Below, one piece after another: positions 1 to 8,575 of a stretch of 34,052 nt of DNA; position 1 is the first letter of the stretch; every line of letters begins with the position of its first letter. The notes under the pieces are model-generated. The model worked only from the letters and a program-made list of their open reading frames with translations, made no database searches and was not told the origin of the DNA. The DNA is from Clostridiaceae bacterium (GTDB lineage Bacteria > Bacillota > Clostridia > Lachnospirales > Lachnospiraceae): assembly GCA_021200535.1 (NCBI GenBank), contig JAJQGL010000074.1:1-34052 (forward strand). The letters run 5' to 3'. Position numbers and translations under genes: made by a program.

Positions 1-26
1 TCTTTCCATGGAAATTGTCAGGATGC

Positions 27-55
27 TTGAAAAAAATCAAAAAAGGGACTATACT
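27..55 (+). promoter_or_regulatory. Predicted sigma-A promoter of the 186-aa gene
   Basis: A TTGAAA -35 box (27-32) and a TATACT -10 box (50-55) are separated by exactly 17 bases. The predicted start of transcription is near base 62, about 70 bases before the first gene. Seen by eye only. Confidence 0.6.
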
Positions 56-130
56 AATGGTAATCATGATTCGTTTACAATTAATTAAGGTATTTTCTTT
101 TTAAAATAAAGATAAGACGGAGGTATAAAT

Positions 131-691
131 ATGAACCAGACAAAGAATAACCCAAGCTTTTCCCTGTTAAACCAGGAAGAAATCGATACCCTGATTAGTT
201 TTCTGACTGCGAAAAAGAATACCGTTGACAGCGATATCCTAAGCCAGACCAGTATTGATAAATTGATTATGTTAATTCAGACGGACAAACAGCGTCTGGC
301 ACTGAATTATGCAATGGCATTTAACGATCTGGATTCTTCTCTTCTGAAAAAACTTGATTTCAGAACAAGCAGTACAGATGTCTGCGAGCTTCGATGCAGT
401 ATTGATTCTGACACGAAGCAGCTGATTTTGACCGCATACAATCAGGCAACCGACAAGACGATAACCATAACGCCGGACATGATCAGCGAAGAGGACGGAA
501 AAGACTGGGGATTATCCATGCCTCCTGCCTTCTTCAATTATATCGCCTGCGCGCTTTCTCTGAAATACACGCAGGAGACCTATGATTTTGTCTGCAGTAC
601 ATACGCAAAGCATAATTTCGGAGATGAAAACCACAAAATACCGGAAATTTATCTCTTATCCAATGAAGCGCTTTTAGAAGGTCTGATCTAA
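131..691 (+). CDS. Conserved hypothetical protein, 186 aa, FliM-like N-terminal motif
   Basis: This is a soluble protein of unknown function with no signal peptide or membrane segment. The start is supported by GGAGG eight bases upstream. Residues 13-22 read LNQEEIDTLI, which resembles the LSQ(D/E)EIDALL peptide at the N-terminus of flagellar switch proteins FliM/FliY, the CheY-P binding segment in FliM. The rest shows no FliM core that I can recognise, so this may be coincidence or a borrowed docking peptide. It has its own promoter at 27-55. A structured repeat starts four bases after the stop, followed by a bidirectional terminator, and the gene converges on valS. The function is not known. 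Confidence 0.8.
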   Translation: MNQTKNNPSFSLLNQEEIDTLISFLTAKKNTVDSDILSQTSIDKLIMLIQTDKQRLALNYAMAFNDLDSSLLKKLDFRTSSTDVCELRCSIDSDTKQLILTAYNQATDKTITITPDMISEEDGKDWGLSMPPAFFNYIACALSLKYTQETYDFVCSTYAKHNFGDENHKIPEIYLLSNEALLEGLI

Positions 692-694
692 ACC

Positions 695-822
695 AGAAAG
701 AGTTCCGCAAGCAGAACTCTCGCGCCAGGTGCGGTCGCTTTTGCGGCATATTTCGTTCCGCACGCGTGCGCATCCCCTCGGAGCGTATTTAATTTTATAG
801 AGAACAAGGTTTCCTATCTAAT
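695..822 (+). repeat. Dispersed structured repeat, copy 1
   Basis: Bases 695-786 match 14779-14870 without gaps, with about 12 differences in 92 bases. The similarity continues more weakly through a second hairpin (the tatag...ctat region, about 793-817). The first part holds an imperfect hairpin around GAGTTCCGC and a GC-rich block with several GCGC motifs. This copy lies directly after the stop of the 186-aa gene and directly before a terminator hairpin. A minus-strand reading frame through it looks like an artefact. Confidence 0.75.
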
Positions 823-823
823 A

Positions 824-879
824 AATACCGGTACAGCGAAAGTTAAGTTTTTAACCTAATCCGCTGTACCGGTATTTTT
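824..879. terminator. Bidirectional rho-independent terminator
   Basis: A perfect 15-base stem (824-838 with 862-876, AATACCGGTACAGCG) is flanked by A-rich and T-rich tracts. It lies between the convergent 186-aa gene and valS and can serve both. Confidence 0.85.
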
Positions 880-894
880 ATCATTTGTCCGCAA

Positions 895-3549
895 TCAGCC
901 GAGCGCGCTTAACTCTTCTTCTACTTTCGCCATCATGGCAGTGTATTTTTCAAGCTTCGCCCTCTCTTCCTCAACTTTTTCCTTCGGCGCTTTGCTCATA
1001 AATTTCTCATTGTTCAGCATACCATTCGCACGCTTTAGCTCTCCTTCAAGCCGTTTCTTTTCTTTTGTCAGACGTTCCTTTTCTTTTTCGAAATCTACCA
1101 GATCGGCAAGAGGCATATAAACCGTCGCTCTATCAAGCACAGCAGATACTGCATTTTCTGCAATTCCGCTCTTATCTGTCTGTACAAACACCTCAGATGC
1201 AGAAAGCATATGCCGGTACACTCCTGTCAGGTCCTGCAATACCGTGCAGACACCGGCATCATCTGCCACAATATATACCTGTGCTTTTCTGGACGGCGCT
1301 ACATTCATCTCTGTCCGGACATTTCTGACAGCACGGATCAGATTTTTCATTAGCTCCGCTTTCTGTTCCGCTTCCGGATTTTCCCATGCAGCATCAAAAA
1401 GCGGCCACTGCGAAATCATAATGGATTCCTCTTCTGACTGCAATGTGCAGAAAATTTCTTCCGTGATAAACGGCATGTACGGATGCAGCAGCTTCAAAGA
1501 AGTAATCAGCACCTTTTTCAGCGTCCAAAATGCCGCATTGGCAGATTTCGGATTATCCTCTTTCGAAAAAAGCCTCGGCTTTACCAGCTCAATATACCAG
1601 TCACAAAACTCTGTCCACACAAAATCATAGATTTTCTGAACAGCAATACCCAGCTCATACTTTTCCATATTTTCCGTTACTTCTTTTGATAATGTGTTGA
1701 CAGCAGAAAGAATCCACTGATCAATCACCTCTAATTCCCCTGCAGATGGCTCCGTAACCTCTTCATCACCCAGATGCATCATAATAAAGCGGGAAGCATT
1801 CCAGACTTTATTAGCAAAATTCCGGCTTGCCTCAACGCGCTCCCAATAAAAACGCATATCATTTCCCGGCGCATTTCCGGTAACCAGCGTAAAGCGCAAT
1901 GCATCTGCGCCATATTTATCAATAACTTCTAACGGATCAATACCATTTCCAAGCGACTTGCTCATCTTTCTTCCCTGGGAATCACGCACCAGCCCATGAA
2001 TCAGAACCGTGTCAAACGGAACCTTCCCAGTGTGCTCTAACCCGGAAAACATCATGCGGATTACCCAGAAAAATATAATATCATAGCCTGTTACCAGTGT
2101 GCTTGTCGGATAAAAATAATCAAATTCTTCTGTCTGGTCAGGCCATCCCAGCGTAGAAAACGGCCACAGCGCAGAAGAAAACCAGGTATCCAGCGTATCC
2201 GGATCCTGCCTCATTGGTTTTCCGCACTTTGGGCAAACCGGATTCTGCTGTTTTGTAACGGTCATCTCCCCGCAGTCATCACAGTAAAACGCCGGAATCT
2301 GATGCCCCCACCAGAGCTGACGGGAAATACACCAGTCACGTATCCCCTCCAGCCAGTGATAATATGTCTTGTCAAAATGAGGCGGAACAAACTTTGTATC
2401 TCCATTTTTCACTGCATCAATCGCAGGCTTCGCCAGTTTTTCCATCGCGACAAACCACTGCTTGGACACCCTCGGCTCTACCGTCGTACCGCAGCGGTAG
2501 CAGGTTCCTACATTGTGAGCATGATCCTCTGTTTTTAACAGTGCGCCCTCGGCCTCCAGATCTGCCACAATCGCCTTTCGTGCCTCATAACGGTCCATGC
2601 CGGCATATTTCGGATAATCCTCCACAATCCTTGCGTCCTCTGTCAGGACATTGATAACCTCTAAGTTATGGCGTAAACCTACTTCAAAGTCATTCGGGTC
2701 ATGTGCCGGCGTAATCTTAACGACGCCTGTACCAAATTCCATATCGACATATTCATCTGCTATAATCGGAATCTCGCGGTGTACCAAAGGCAGATCCAGC
2801 ATTTTGCCAATCATGTCCTTATATCTGTCATCATCCGGATGCACTGCCACTGCGGTATCTCCGAGCAATGTCTCCGGACGGGTTGTCGCCAGGTCAATAT
2901 AACTTGTCCCATCCGTTGTTTTATAACGCAAATGCCAAAAATGTCCTGCCTGGTCCTCATACTCTACCTCTGCATCCGAAATAGAAGTCAGGCACTTCGG
3001 GCACCAGTTAATAATGCGCTCTCCGCGATAAATCAATCCCTTGTTGTACAGCTTTACAAAAACTTCACGAACCGCCTTACTGCAGCCTTCATCCATTGTA
3101 AAACGTTCTCTGTCCCAATCGCAGGACGAACCAATCTTTTTAAGCTGCTCTACGATTCTTCCGCCATACTGCTTCTTCCAGTCCCAGACATGCTCCAGGA
3201 ATTTCTCGCGTCCGATCTCCTCCTTCGAAATCCCCTCTTCTTTAAGCTTTTCTACTACCTTTGCTTCTGTGGCAATCGACGCATGGTCCGTTCCCGGCAC
3301 CCAGAGCGCCTCATACCCCTGCATCCGCTTAAAACGGATTAAAATGTCCTGCAGCGTATTGTCAAGCGCATGTCCCATATGAAGCTGCCCGGTAATATTA
3401 GGCGGCGGCATGACAATCGTAAATGGTTTCTTTTCCCGATTGACTTCCGCATGAAAGTATTTCTTTTCCTGCCATCTGTCATATGTTCTTTTTTCAATGT
3501 CGGCAGGGTTGTAATTTTTTTCCAATTCCTTTTCCATCGTTAGTTTCAT
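895..3549 (-). CDS. valS: Valine--tRNA ligase
   Basis: This cytoplasmic class I aminoacyl-tRNA synthetase charges tRNA-Val with valine. At 884 aa it has the usual length for bacterial ValS. The HIGH-type motif reads HMGH near residue 57 in the PPPNITGQLHMGH context, and the KMSKS motif lies near residue 527 (GRKMSKSLGNGIDP). Cysteine pairs CDDC and CPKC near residues 430-450 fit the zinc knuckle seen in many ValS/IleS. The last 70 residues form the ValS-type C-terminal coiled coil that contacts tRNA. Two starts are possible, ATG at 3549 and ATG at 3537 (MEKELEK); neither has a strong ribosome binding site. The gene stands alone behind its T-box leader and ends at a bidirectional terminator. 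Confidence 0.98.
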   Translation of the reverse strand: MKLTMEKELEKNYNPADIEKRTYDRWQEKKYFHAEVNREKKPFTIVMPPPNITGQLHMGHALDNTLQDILIRFKRMQGYEALWVPGTDHASIATEAKVVEKLKEEGISKEEIGREKFLEHVWDWKKQYGGRIVEQLKKIGSSCDWDRERFTMDEGCSKAVREVFVKLYNKGLIYRGERIINWCPKCLTSISDAEVEYEDQAGHFWHLRYKTTDGTSYIDLATTRPETLLGDTAVAVHPDDDRYKDMIGKMLDLPLVHREIPIIADEYVDMEFGTGVVKITPAHDPNDFEVGLRHNLEVINVLTEDARIVEDYPKYAGMDRYEARKAIVADLEAEGALLKTEDHAHNVGTCYRCGTTVEPRVSKQWFVAMEKLAKPAIDAVKNGDTKFVPPHFDKTYYHWLEGIRDWCISRQLWWGHQIPAFYCDDCGEMTVTKQQNPVCPKCGKPMRQDPDTLDTWFSSALWPFSTLGWPDQTEEFDYFYPTSTLVTGYDIIFFWVIRMMFSGLEHTGKVPFDTVLIHGLVRDSQGRKMSKSLGNGIDPLEVIDKYGADALRFTLVTGNAPGNDMRFYWERVEASRNFANKVWNASRFIMMHLGDEEVTEPSAGELEVIDQWILSAVNTLSKEVTENMEKYELGIAVQKIYDFVWTEFCDWYIELVKPRLFSKEDNPKSANAAFWTLKKVLITSLKLLHPYMPFITEEIFCTLQSEEESIMISQWPLFDAAWENPEAEQKAELMKNLIRAVRNVRTEMNVAPSRKAQVYIVADDAGVCTVLQDLTGVYRHMLSASEVFVQTDKSGIAENAVSAVLDRATVYMPLADLVDFEKEKERLTKEKKRLEGELKRANGMLNNEKFMSKAPKEKVEEERAKLEKYTAMMAKVEEELSALG

Positions 3550-3587
3550 TTCTGCTAATCACATAAATGTTTTCTAATTATGCAAAA

Positions 3588-3613
3588 CGCCCTCTGCCAT
3601 CCGGCAAAGGGCG
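3588..3613 (-). terminator. T-box attenuator terminator
   Basis: On the minus strand CGCCCT (3613-3608) pairs with AGGGCG (3594-3589). An inner TGCC/GGCA stem is present, and TTTT follows. It lies immediately after the T-box sequence and would end transcription before valS when tRNA-Val is charged. Confidence 0.85.
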
Positions 3614-3883
3614 AAAATACGCGGTACCACCTTTGATTTTGATAGAATACTATCAACTTTCCCGCCGATAACGAGGCGAACCGCCAACTCCTAATAATCT
3701 CTGTTCAGAGCAGGTTCTCAGAAGCTACCTTCCGAAACAGATGCACTAAAGCAGCCTTTCAGCCGATGCGCCGCTCTCTCTTTTAGGAACTGTTCCGTAC
3801 TCCTCTTCGTCATAGAATCATAACTTTGCTTAGAAACTGTTAAGAATTATCTTTGCATGTGACGCAGGATAATTCTTTAACAG
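3588..3883 (-). promoter_or_regulatory. T-box riboswitch leader of valS
   Basis: The minus strand contains the conserved T-box AAGGTGGTACCGCG (rightmost base 3633, leftmost 3620), which forms the antiterminator and pairs with the tRNA acceptor end. Farther upstream are the Stem I signatures GAAGAGGAGTA, AGAGAG and GGCTGAAAGGCTG. A GTA codon at 3728-3726, in the context GAAGGTAGCTTCTGAGA, is the likely specifier and codes for valine, matching the downstream gene. An imperfect 17-base-pair hairpin (3835-3851 with 3868-3885) precedes Stem I and sits at the predicted 5' end of the RNA. Uncharged tRNA-Val should allow readthrough. The specifier assignment is by eye. Confidence 0.92.
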
Positions 3884-3889
3884 TTCCTT

Positions 3890-3918
3890 AGTTTACATGA
3901 GAAGTCTCACGCTGTCAA
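3890..3918 (-). promoter_or_regulatory. Predicted valS/T-box promoter
   Basis: Minus-strand TTGACA (3918-3913), a 17-base spacer and TAAACT (3895-3890). The predicted transcription start near 3883 lies just upstream of the T-box RNA. The -35 box is only a few bases after the stop of the zinc-ribbon gene. Confidence 0.7.
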
Positions 3919-3922
3919 GAGG

Positions 3923-5377
3923 CTATTTCAAGTCTCCGAAAGCATCCCCTTCATAGCTTCCCTTTTGCGCTGTCAGCAATTCATTCTTCATGATTCCCTG
4001 ATCTATATATCCCGGCACCTGATTCCAGAAGGAATACTCTAAGCCCGTCTCTCCCTCTATGCTGGTGCTGTTCAGCTCAACATACTGGGTTCCGTCTGCA
4101 TACTGAATCGCATTGACATACTTTACCGGAAAATAAACAGTCGCGCTTTTAAAGGATTTGTCTGTACTCTTTACCTTTGCAGAATACACAATATAAATCT
4201 GGTTTGAATCACCCCAGTTATCTGCATTCTTTTTACTCAGGAAATAATATCCAACATATTTTAATCCGCTCTGTGTTATGTTGTCCTTATCTGCAAAGTA
4301 TGCCTCCACAACATCTTCTGTCTGCTTTTTCATACTGCTCAGAACATCATCATCGATATCGTTTCCACTGGAAATATAGGCATCTACATCTTCACAGGTA
4401 TACTCTTTTTCTGTCTCTGTCAGCTTACAGCCGTATTCCTGAAGCAACGCTTCCTCATCATAGGAAACAGTAACCTTTACGGTATCCCCAATCGCCAGAT
4501 CGCTGGAAGGCTCCACCTCGAAATCATATTCAGACAACATATCATCTGAAGAAGAATATGTCAAACTGGCTGTTGCCTGCGGAGATGTCCCTGAAAAGCT
4601 TAGCGTTACATCATCAAATGGGTTGATTTCTTTAATTGCGTCCAATCCGGAAACCTCTTGTTCCAATTCGTCGCCAATCAGTTCAATGCCCAGCTCATTT
4701 GCCAGTTCGTTGTCAAAAGTATAACTAACCGTTACTGTATCTCCATTTTTTAATTCACTGCTGCTGTCCAGCTCACAGCTCATTTCAGAAAATACCTGCA
4801 GCATCTTTGTATAATCACTGTTGCTGCTGCCCTGTATGAGACCCGCCAGATCAGATAAGCTGGAGAGATCAGAAAGCTGCTCATTCAGATTACTTTCCTT
4901 AATATCTGCCTCATCCGCAAAATCTTCCATCAGTTTATCATAATCCAGATTTACAGAAGCAGTGCCATATCCGTCATATCCGGAAAACTCAACCTCTGTA
5001 TAATCCTGCAGATCAATCTTTGTCTTGTGCGTTACCACCAAAACAATAATAACAATCAGCAATATAAAAATTGCAGCAATGCCGCCGATTACAGCAGCAA
5101 GCTTCTTCTTATCTGCTATTAGTTTCTCAAAAAACACCTTAAACGATGTAAGAATTTTTTGCAATGCTCCCGGCATCTGACCTCGCTGTGGTGCCTGCTG
5201 CATCCCCGGCTGCTGACCTCCCTGCGGTGCCTGCTGACCTCTCTGCTGCTGGCCTCCCTGCGGCGCCTGCTGCATCCCCGGCTGCTGACCTCCCTGCGGC
5301 GCCATAAATTGAAAACCACAAAATCTGCATATCCTGCTATCGTCTTCAATGGTGTTTTTACATTTTGGACATATCAT
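3923..5377 (-). CDS. Membrane-anchored zinc-ribbon protein with PQGGQQ repeats
   Basis: This 484-aa protein of unknown function has a clear modular order. Residues 3-20 form a zinc ribbon (CPKC...CRFC). Residues 26-73 are four 12-residue repeats of the type APQGGQQPGMQQ. A single strong transmembrane helix spans about residues 91-113 (AAVIGGIAAIFILLIVIIVL). A long acidic extracytoplasmic part follows, starting with DLQDYTEVEFSGYDGYG and holding two or more similar beta-rich repeats. The zinc ribbon should be cytoplasmic and the C-terminus outside. AGGAGG lies upstream of the ATG, and a promoter is predicted at 5470-5499. Similar zinc-ribbon/TM proteins are common in Lachnospiraceae but I know of no assigned function. 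Confidence 0.9.
   Translation of the reverse strand: MICPKCKNTIEDDSRICRFCGFQFMAPQGGQQPGMQQAPQGGQQQRGQQAPQGGQQPGMQQAPQRGQMPGALQKILTSFKVFFEKLIADKKKLAAVIGGIAAIFILLIVIIVLVVTHKTKIDLQDYTEVEFSGYDGYGTASVNLDYDKLMEDFADEADIKESNLNEQLSDLSSLSDLAGLIQGSSNSDYTKMLQVFSEMSCELDSSSELKNGDTVTVSYTFDNELANELGIELIGDELEQEVSGLDAIKEINPFDDVTLSFSGTSPQATASLTYSSSDDMLSEYDFEVEPSSDLAIGDTVKVTVSYDEEALLQEYGCKLTETEKEYTCEDVDAYISSGNDIDDDVLSSMKKQTEDVVEAYFADKDNITQSGLKYVGYYFLSKKNADNWGDSNQIYIVYSAKVKSTDKSFKSATVYFPVKYVNAIQYADGTQYVELNSTSIEGETGLEYSFWNQVPGYIDQGIMKNELLTAQKGSYEGDAFGDLK
5159..5302 (-). repeat. 36-bp coding minisatellite (4 units)
   Basis: Four in-frame 36-bp units encode residues 26-73 of the zinc-ribbon protein. Units 1 and 3 are identical at protein level (APQGGQQPGMQQ), while units 2 and 4 are variants. 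Because the unit is a multiple of three bases, changes in copy number would keep the frame and only alter linker length. Confidence 0.85.
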
Positions 5378-5469
5378 GTTTTATCCTCCTGTGCTAATTT
5401 AGCAATATACTGCTTTCCAGACATACCCGTATATCCGGTGTATATTTGTTACGTACTGCATCAAAATAC

Positions 5470-5499
5470 AGTATAACATACGCTTTCCCCCTTTGACAA
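5470..5499 (-). promoter_or_regulatory. Predicted promoter of the zinc-ribbon gene
   Basis: Minus-strand TTGTCA (5499-5494), an 18-base spacer and TATACT (5475-5470), with a start predicted near 5463. In the rest of the 5378-5657 gap I see no other feature, and no clear terminator for the lipoprotein gene that ends at 5658. Confidence 0.6.
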
Positions 5500-5657
5500 G
5501 CAAAGGAGAGTCCTTTATCATTTTATCTGAATTGCAAGTTTACCTTTATAACCATCGCATAAGCTTGATTGTTGTCTGAACAGCAACCCTATATTGCAAT
5601 GATTACTGCCACAATACAAATCGAATAAGCGTACATTTTTCAATATAATTATTTTTA

Positions 5658-6833
5658 TTACCATACTTTTATTATTTCCTGCTTATCTATAATATCATCA
5701 TCGTAATGTATTTCTCTTTCCTGAAATTTTACATATCCTTCTAAGATTGTAATTCCAATTTCCCCATTGTAATCATATATTTTTTCTTCTTTATCTGATC
5801 CTAATTTTGTATAATAAACACCATCTAATTTATGATACAGACAATTATATTCATCTTCATATATAAGTTCAATGTTAGTATACTCATTTGCCTTATATAA
5901 TTTATCTTCTTTTTCATCATAAGAAAAAGAAAAACTATAATCAAAATCATCCGTACAAAGAGTTAATAGATCTCCACATTGACTATATACATTACAAATG
6001 CCGTATATTTTGTCATTGGTTTGAAAACTATAGATCAGAAAATTCTCTTCCTCTGTTTTCATCATACTATATATTTGATTCAAACGAGAACGTATATCTG
6101 TATCATACTCCTCGGATACTAATTCCCCTTCACAATATTTTACATAATCTATTTGTGCAAAAACAGATAAGGGGTTTTGATCACTATAATAGTCTGTTCC
6201 ATGATAACAATCCGATGAACAGTGATACAATTGTCGTTCACCAATACTTACTGTTTTTCCTTTGCTTATTTTGTTCCAATCTTCCATACTGTCAGGAAAT
6301 TTTTCCAAAAATTTTCTCTCACTAATATAATGGGTTGCTTCAATATGACTGTTCGAGATATTGGAACCCCATTTAAAAAAATCTGTCCTTTCACTTTCAT
6401 CGTAATATCCATACACGATTTCATTGCTGACACTAACTCTTTTGAACGGTAATGATACTTCTTTTATTAACTCCCCTTTATTATCAAAAACATTTAAAAA
6501 CCCGGCTGTTTCATCTTCGTTGGAACAATACACATAAAAGTAATCATTTCCTGCAGTAATCTCTAAAGCTTGACGATCCTCAGATAATTCAGCAGAACAT
6601 CTGTTTTTCTGTTTTTCATCTAAAAACGCAACCTCTTTTGGATCTATAGTGAGAAAAGCAATCTCCCCCGTTCCTAATGCAGCAAATGAAAAATCTGATG
6701 AGATTGTCCCAATGGAAGAAGGTAAATCCTGATTTTCCTCATCTAACATCATTTCACTTAAACCTATAACCGAACAGCCACTTAGAACATTTATTATAAC
6801 AAAAAACATGAAATATTTTAATATTTGTTTCAT
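5658..6833 (-). CDS. Hypothetical lipoprotein, 391 aa
   Basis: The start is placed at ATG 6833 because GGAG lies just upstream and because the protein then opens with a textbook lipoprotein signal: MKQILK, a hydrophobic run, then the lipobox LSGC with the modified cysteine near residue 19. The longer 421-aa reading adds 30 residues that look non-coding. The mature protein is acidic and rich in beta-strand-like Tyr/Asp/Glu segments with repeated short motifs of the type GEI, YDYNGEIGI and YDDD. It could be a beta-propeller-like surface protein, but I recognise no family. The A+T-rich composition and isolated position beside a degraded region suggest accessory DNA. It probably sits on the outer face of the membrane. 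Confidence 0.8.
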   Translation of the reverse strand: MKQILKYFMFFVIINVLSGCSVIGLSEMMLDEENQDLPSSIGTISSDFSFAALGTGEIAFLTIDPKEVAFLDEKQKNRCSAELSEDRQALEITAGNDYFYVYCSNEDETAGFLNVFDNKGELIKEVSLPFKRVSVSNEIVYGYYDESERTDFFKWGSNISNSHIEATHYISERKFLEKFPDSMEDWNKISKGKTVSIGERQLYHCSSDCYHGTDYYSDQNPLSVFAQIDYVKYCEGELVSEEYDTDIRSRLNQIYSMMKTEEENFLIYSFQTNDKIYGICNVYSQCGDLLTLCTDDFDYSFSFSYDEKEDKLYKANEYTNIELIYEDEYNCLYHKLDGVYYTKLGSDKEEKIYDYNGEIGITILEGYVKFQEREIHYDDDIIDKQEIIKVW

Positions 6834-6990
6834 ACTAATCTCCATTCCACTGCCTTCCAGTTGGCGGCACAAATAGTAATGAAAGATTTTCAAAACCTCT
6901 ACTCTGTGCAATAATAGACTCAAGAAGCTATACTACAAAGCACGGGAGGAGGAGTTATAAAAACCTTCTTGTTTTAAGATAGCATACTAA

Positions 6991-7452
6991 TCAGTGTAAA
7001 TTGGCAGCTTCTGTCTCATAAATGCTGCGCTCGTCTTCGTTCTTAATTCGCATTAATTGCAAATAATGGGACCAAGACACCTTAAATGGCTTTTCCCTTT
7101 CAAAAAAGCTAAACACTGTTTCACTTTTTTCAATTGCGAAAAGGCTAAACACTGTTTCACTAATTCTATCTTGATATGTCAAATAAAATCTTCTGCAATT
7201 TTTTAGAGTATCTATTGAAAATCCTTTTTCATACTTCTTTTGTAATCGTTCCGACAATTTTGAAATTACATGCGCACCATATTTTGCACGTTTTTTGCCA
7301 CCTTGCTGAACATCAACGATCCACTTACCTAGCGAAAAATATGTCATAATCTGTATAATATTAATTTGCTTATTTGCCAAGCCTTGTGCATAATCAATCA
7401 GCTCCTCTGAATTTGCTATTAAATTTTCTATAGCTATTTCATCAGCCAACAT
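6991..7452 (-). pseudogene. Truncated YhcG/DUF1016 N-terminal domain protein
   Basis: The 153-aa frame matches the N-terminal helical domain of the YhcG (DUF1016) family. Recognisable segments are IMTYFSLGKWIVDVQQ, YGAHVISKLSERL, FSIDTLKNCRRFYLTY and WSHYLQLMRI. Full members have roughly 330-380 residues and carry a C-terminal PDDEXK-type nuclease domain. Here the frame stops right after YETEAAN, so the whole nuclease domain is missing and the gene is very likely inactive as a nuclease. YhcG-type genes often travel with restriction or other accessory loci. No intact partner is present. Confidence 0.8.
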
Positions 7453-7473
7453 AACATCCGCTTTTTTTCCATA

Positions 7474-7554
7474 TTACAACACCTTCCTTACCGTATCAGG
7501 ACTCATCGTCTCAAATATCTTGTATTCCTGGAGTTCAAGCGCGTCAACATATTC
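7474..7554 (-). pseudogene. C-terminal remnant of a small accessory gene
   Basis: Between two in-frame stops the minus strand reads a 26-residue tail (EYVDALELQEYKIFETMSPD and six more residues, ending VRKVL). It has coding character but no start. It lies just upstream of the DUF1016 fragment, and an in-frame TAG separates it from a short upstream extension. I do not recognise the family. Confidence 0.3.
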
Positions 7555-7771
7555 CTAGCGTTCCTCCACATAACCATACAGAATTGATATCCAAAAATAA
7601 AATCCGGTATTTCATCATTTTAGCATTATCTGCAAGAAATTTCTTTCCGGAACAATAGATATCCACCACACAGGGAATTTGATTTTCATTGCAATAAAAT
7701 TCTATTATTGCCTTTAACTTTTCTGCAAAAATCATTTCATCATCACATATAGCAATTTTAATTACTCCCAT
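7544..7771 (-). pseudogene. Truncated response-regulator receiver (LytTR/AgrA type)
   Basis: From ATG 7771 the frame reads IKIAICDDE, the acidic pocket of a receiver domain, and later ILFLDIN, the strand carrying the phospho-accepting Asp. The sequence matches the first half of a receiver of the LytTR/AgrA class. After LDIN it switches to an unrelated tail (SVWLCGG) and stops. The rest of the receiver and the DNA-binding domain are gone. No histidine kinase is nearby. This is a decay product of an accessory regulator. Confidence 0.75.
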
Positions 7772-8080
7772 TTTTATAATCCGCCTTTCTGCGAAAGGCA
7801 CCAATGGGTCATGAAACAAATTGGCTGCCCTTCGCTTTTAATTCTGTTTCCCTTCTGATACAATTCTTCTATAAGACTGACACACTACAGAACACGCGGA
7901 AGTGAGTGGCGGAGCTGTAATAGCGGCAACCTCGTATTCTTATATGTTGTCGGTCATCCGTTAAGGCATCAATGATTGGCGCATAACAGCAGCCCATAAA
8001 TTTATCTCTTCCAAAGTCAGCTCAATTTTGCCGGATGACCAGTCACTGCCAGTTTCATAACTATAAAATATCAGGAGGTT
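7772..8080. other. Gene-free degraded stretch
   Basis: No intact gene was found. On the minus strand around 7965-8055 a short frame (SGKIELTLEEINLWAAVMRQ) looks like a gene fragment without a start. The right end carries the region upstream of the IS110 remnant. Otherwise nothing is recognised. Confidence 0.4.
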
Positions 8081-8317
8081 ATGTTATTGTCGTTTAAAAT
8101 TTTCAAAAACAACTGCTGTGATCTTGGTGTCCACAAAACTTGGATCTATGCCTGCATTGGTATTACGGATTCCAACAAACGTACGGAGTATAAGCAATCC
8201 CGCTTTTCTTCCTTTATCCCATCTGCCGACATCCGCGAATTAAGAGTTCTGGTAAGATACCGTTTCAAGCTCACCAGTATGATTAGCACTTCATCTGTTC
8301 CGATTGCTTTGTCATAA
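8081..8317 (+). pseudogene. IS110-family transposase remnant
   Basis: The frame starts at ATG 8081 after GGAGG. It reads VHKTWIYACIGITD and YKQSRFSSF, typical of the N-terminal DEDD catalytic part of IS110-family transposases. It then jumps to ADIRELRVLVRYRFKLTSMI, which belongs more than 50 residues later in intact members. The usual GIDVHK Asp context is altered to DLGVHK. After SMIS the match ends and the frame stops. An internal deletion and a C-terminal loss make it non-functional. Confidence 0.75.
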
Positions 8318-8547
8318 AAAGTCTCCTTGCCGCACCTGTCCGGTGCTTGCAATCGGCACATCTATATAGTTATATTTTACCACAGATATTCCGATTACGA
8401 TACGCTGTTTTGATTTTTTGAGAAAAAAGACAAAGCGTGCGACACTGCATAAAAGATATTTCTTGTTCTTCATTAATAGGAGATTTTGAGCGGGGTAATC
8501 GGAACTGTTTTTTTGAAAAATATTATTTCACTAATTTTTGCAATATT

Positions 8548-8575
8548 TTGATTGAACTTCTTGCATAGCTATAAT
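8548..8575 (+). promoter_or_regulatory. Predicted promoter of the holin-like toxin mRNA
   Basis: TTGATT (8548-8553), 16 bases, TATAAT (8570-8575). A start near 8582 gives a 5' leader of about 108 bases before the toxin start codon, long enough to hold the inhibitory structure described below. Bases 8318-8547 hold nothing recognised. Confidence 0.6.

Noticed and set aside
534-773. 79-codon minus-strand frame over the end of the first gene and repeat copy 1
   Set aside because: It is antisense to a real gene, and its start lies in the repeat element.
5159-5302. CRISPR-like array
   Set aside because: The 36-bp units are contiguous without spacers and encode an in-frame peptide repeat.
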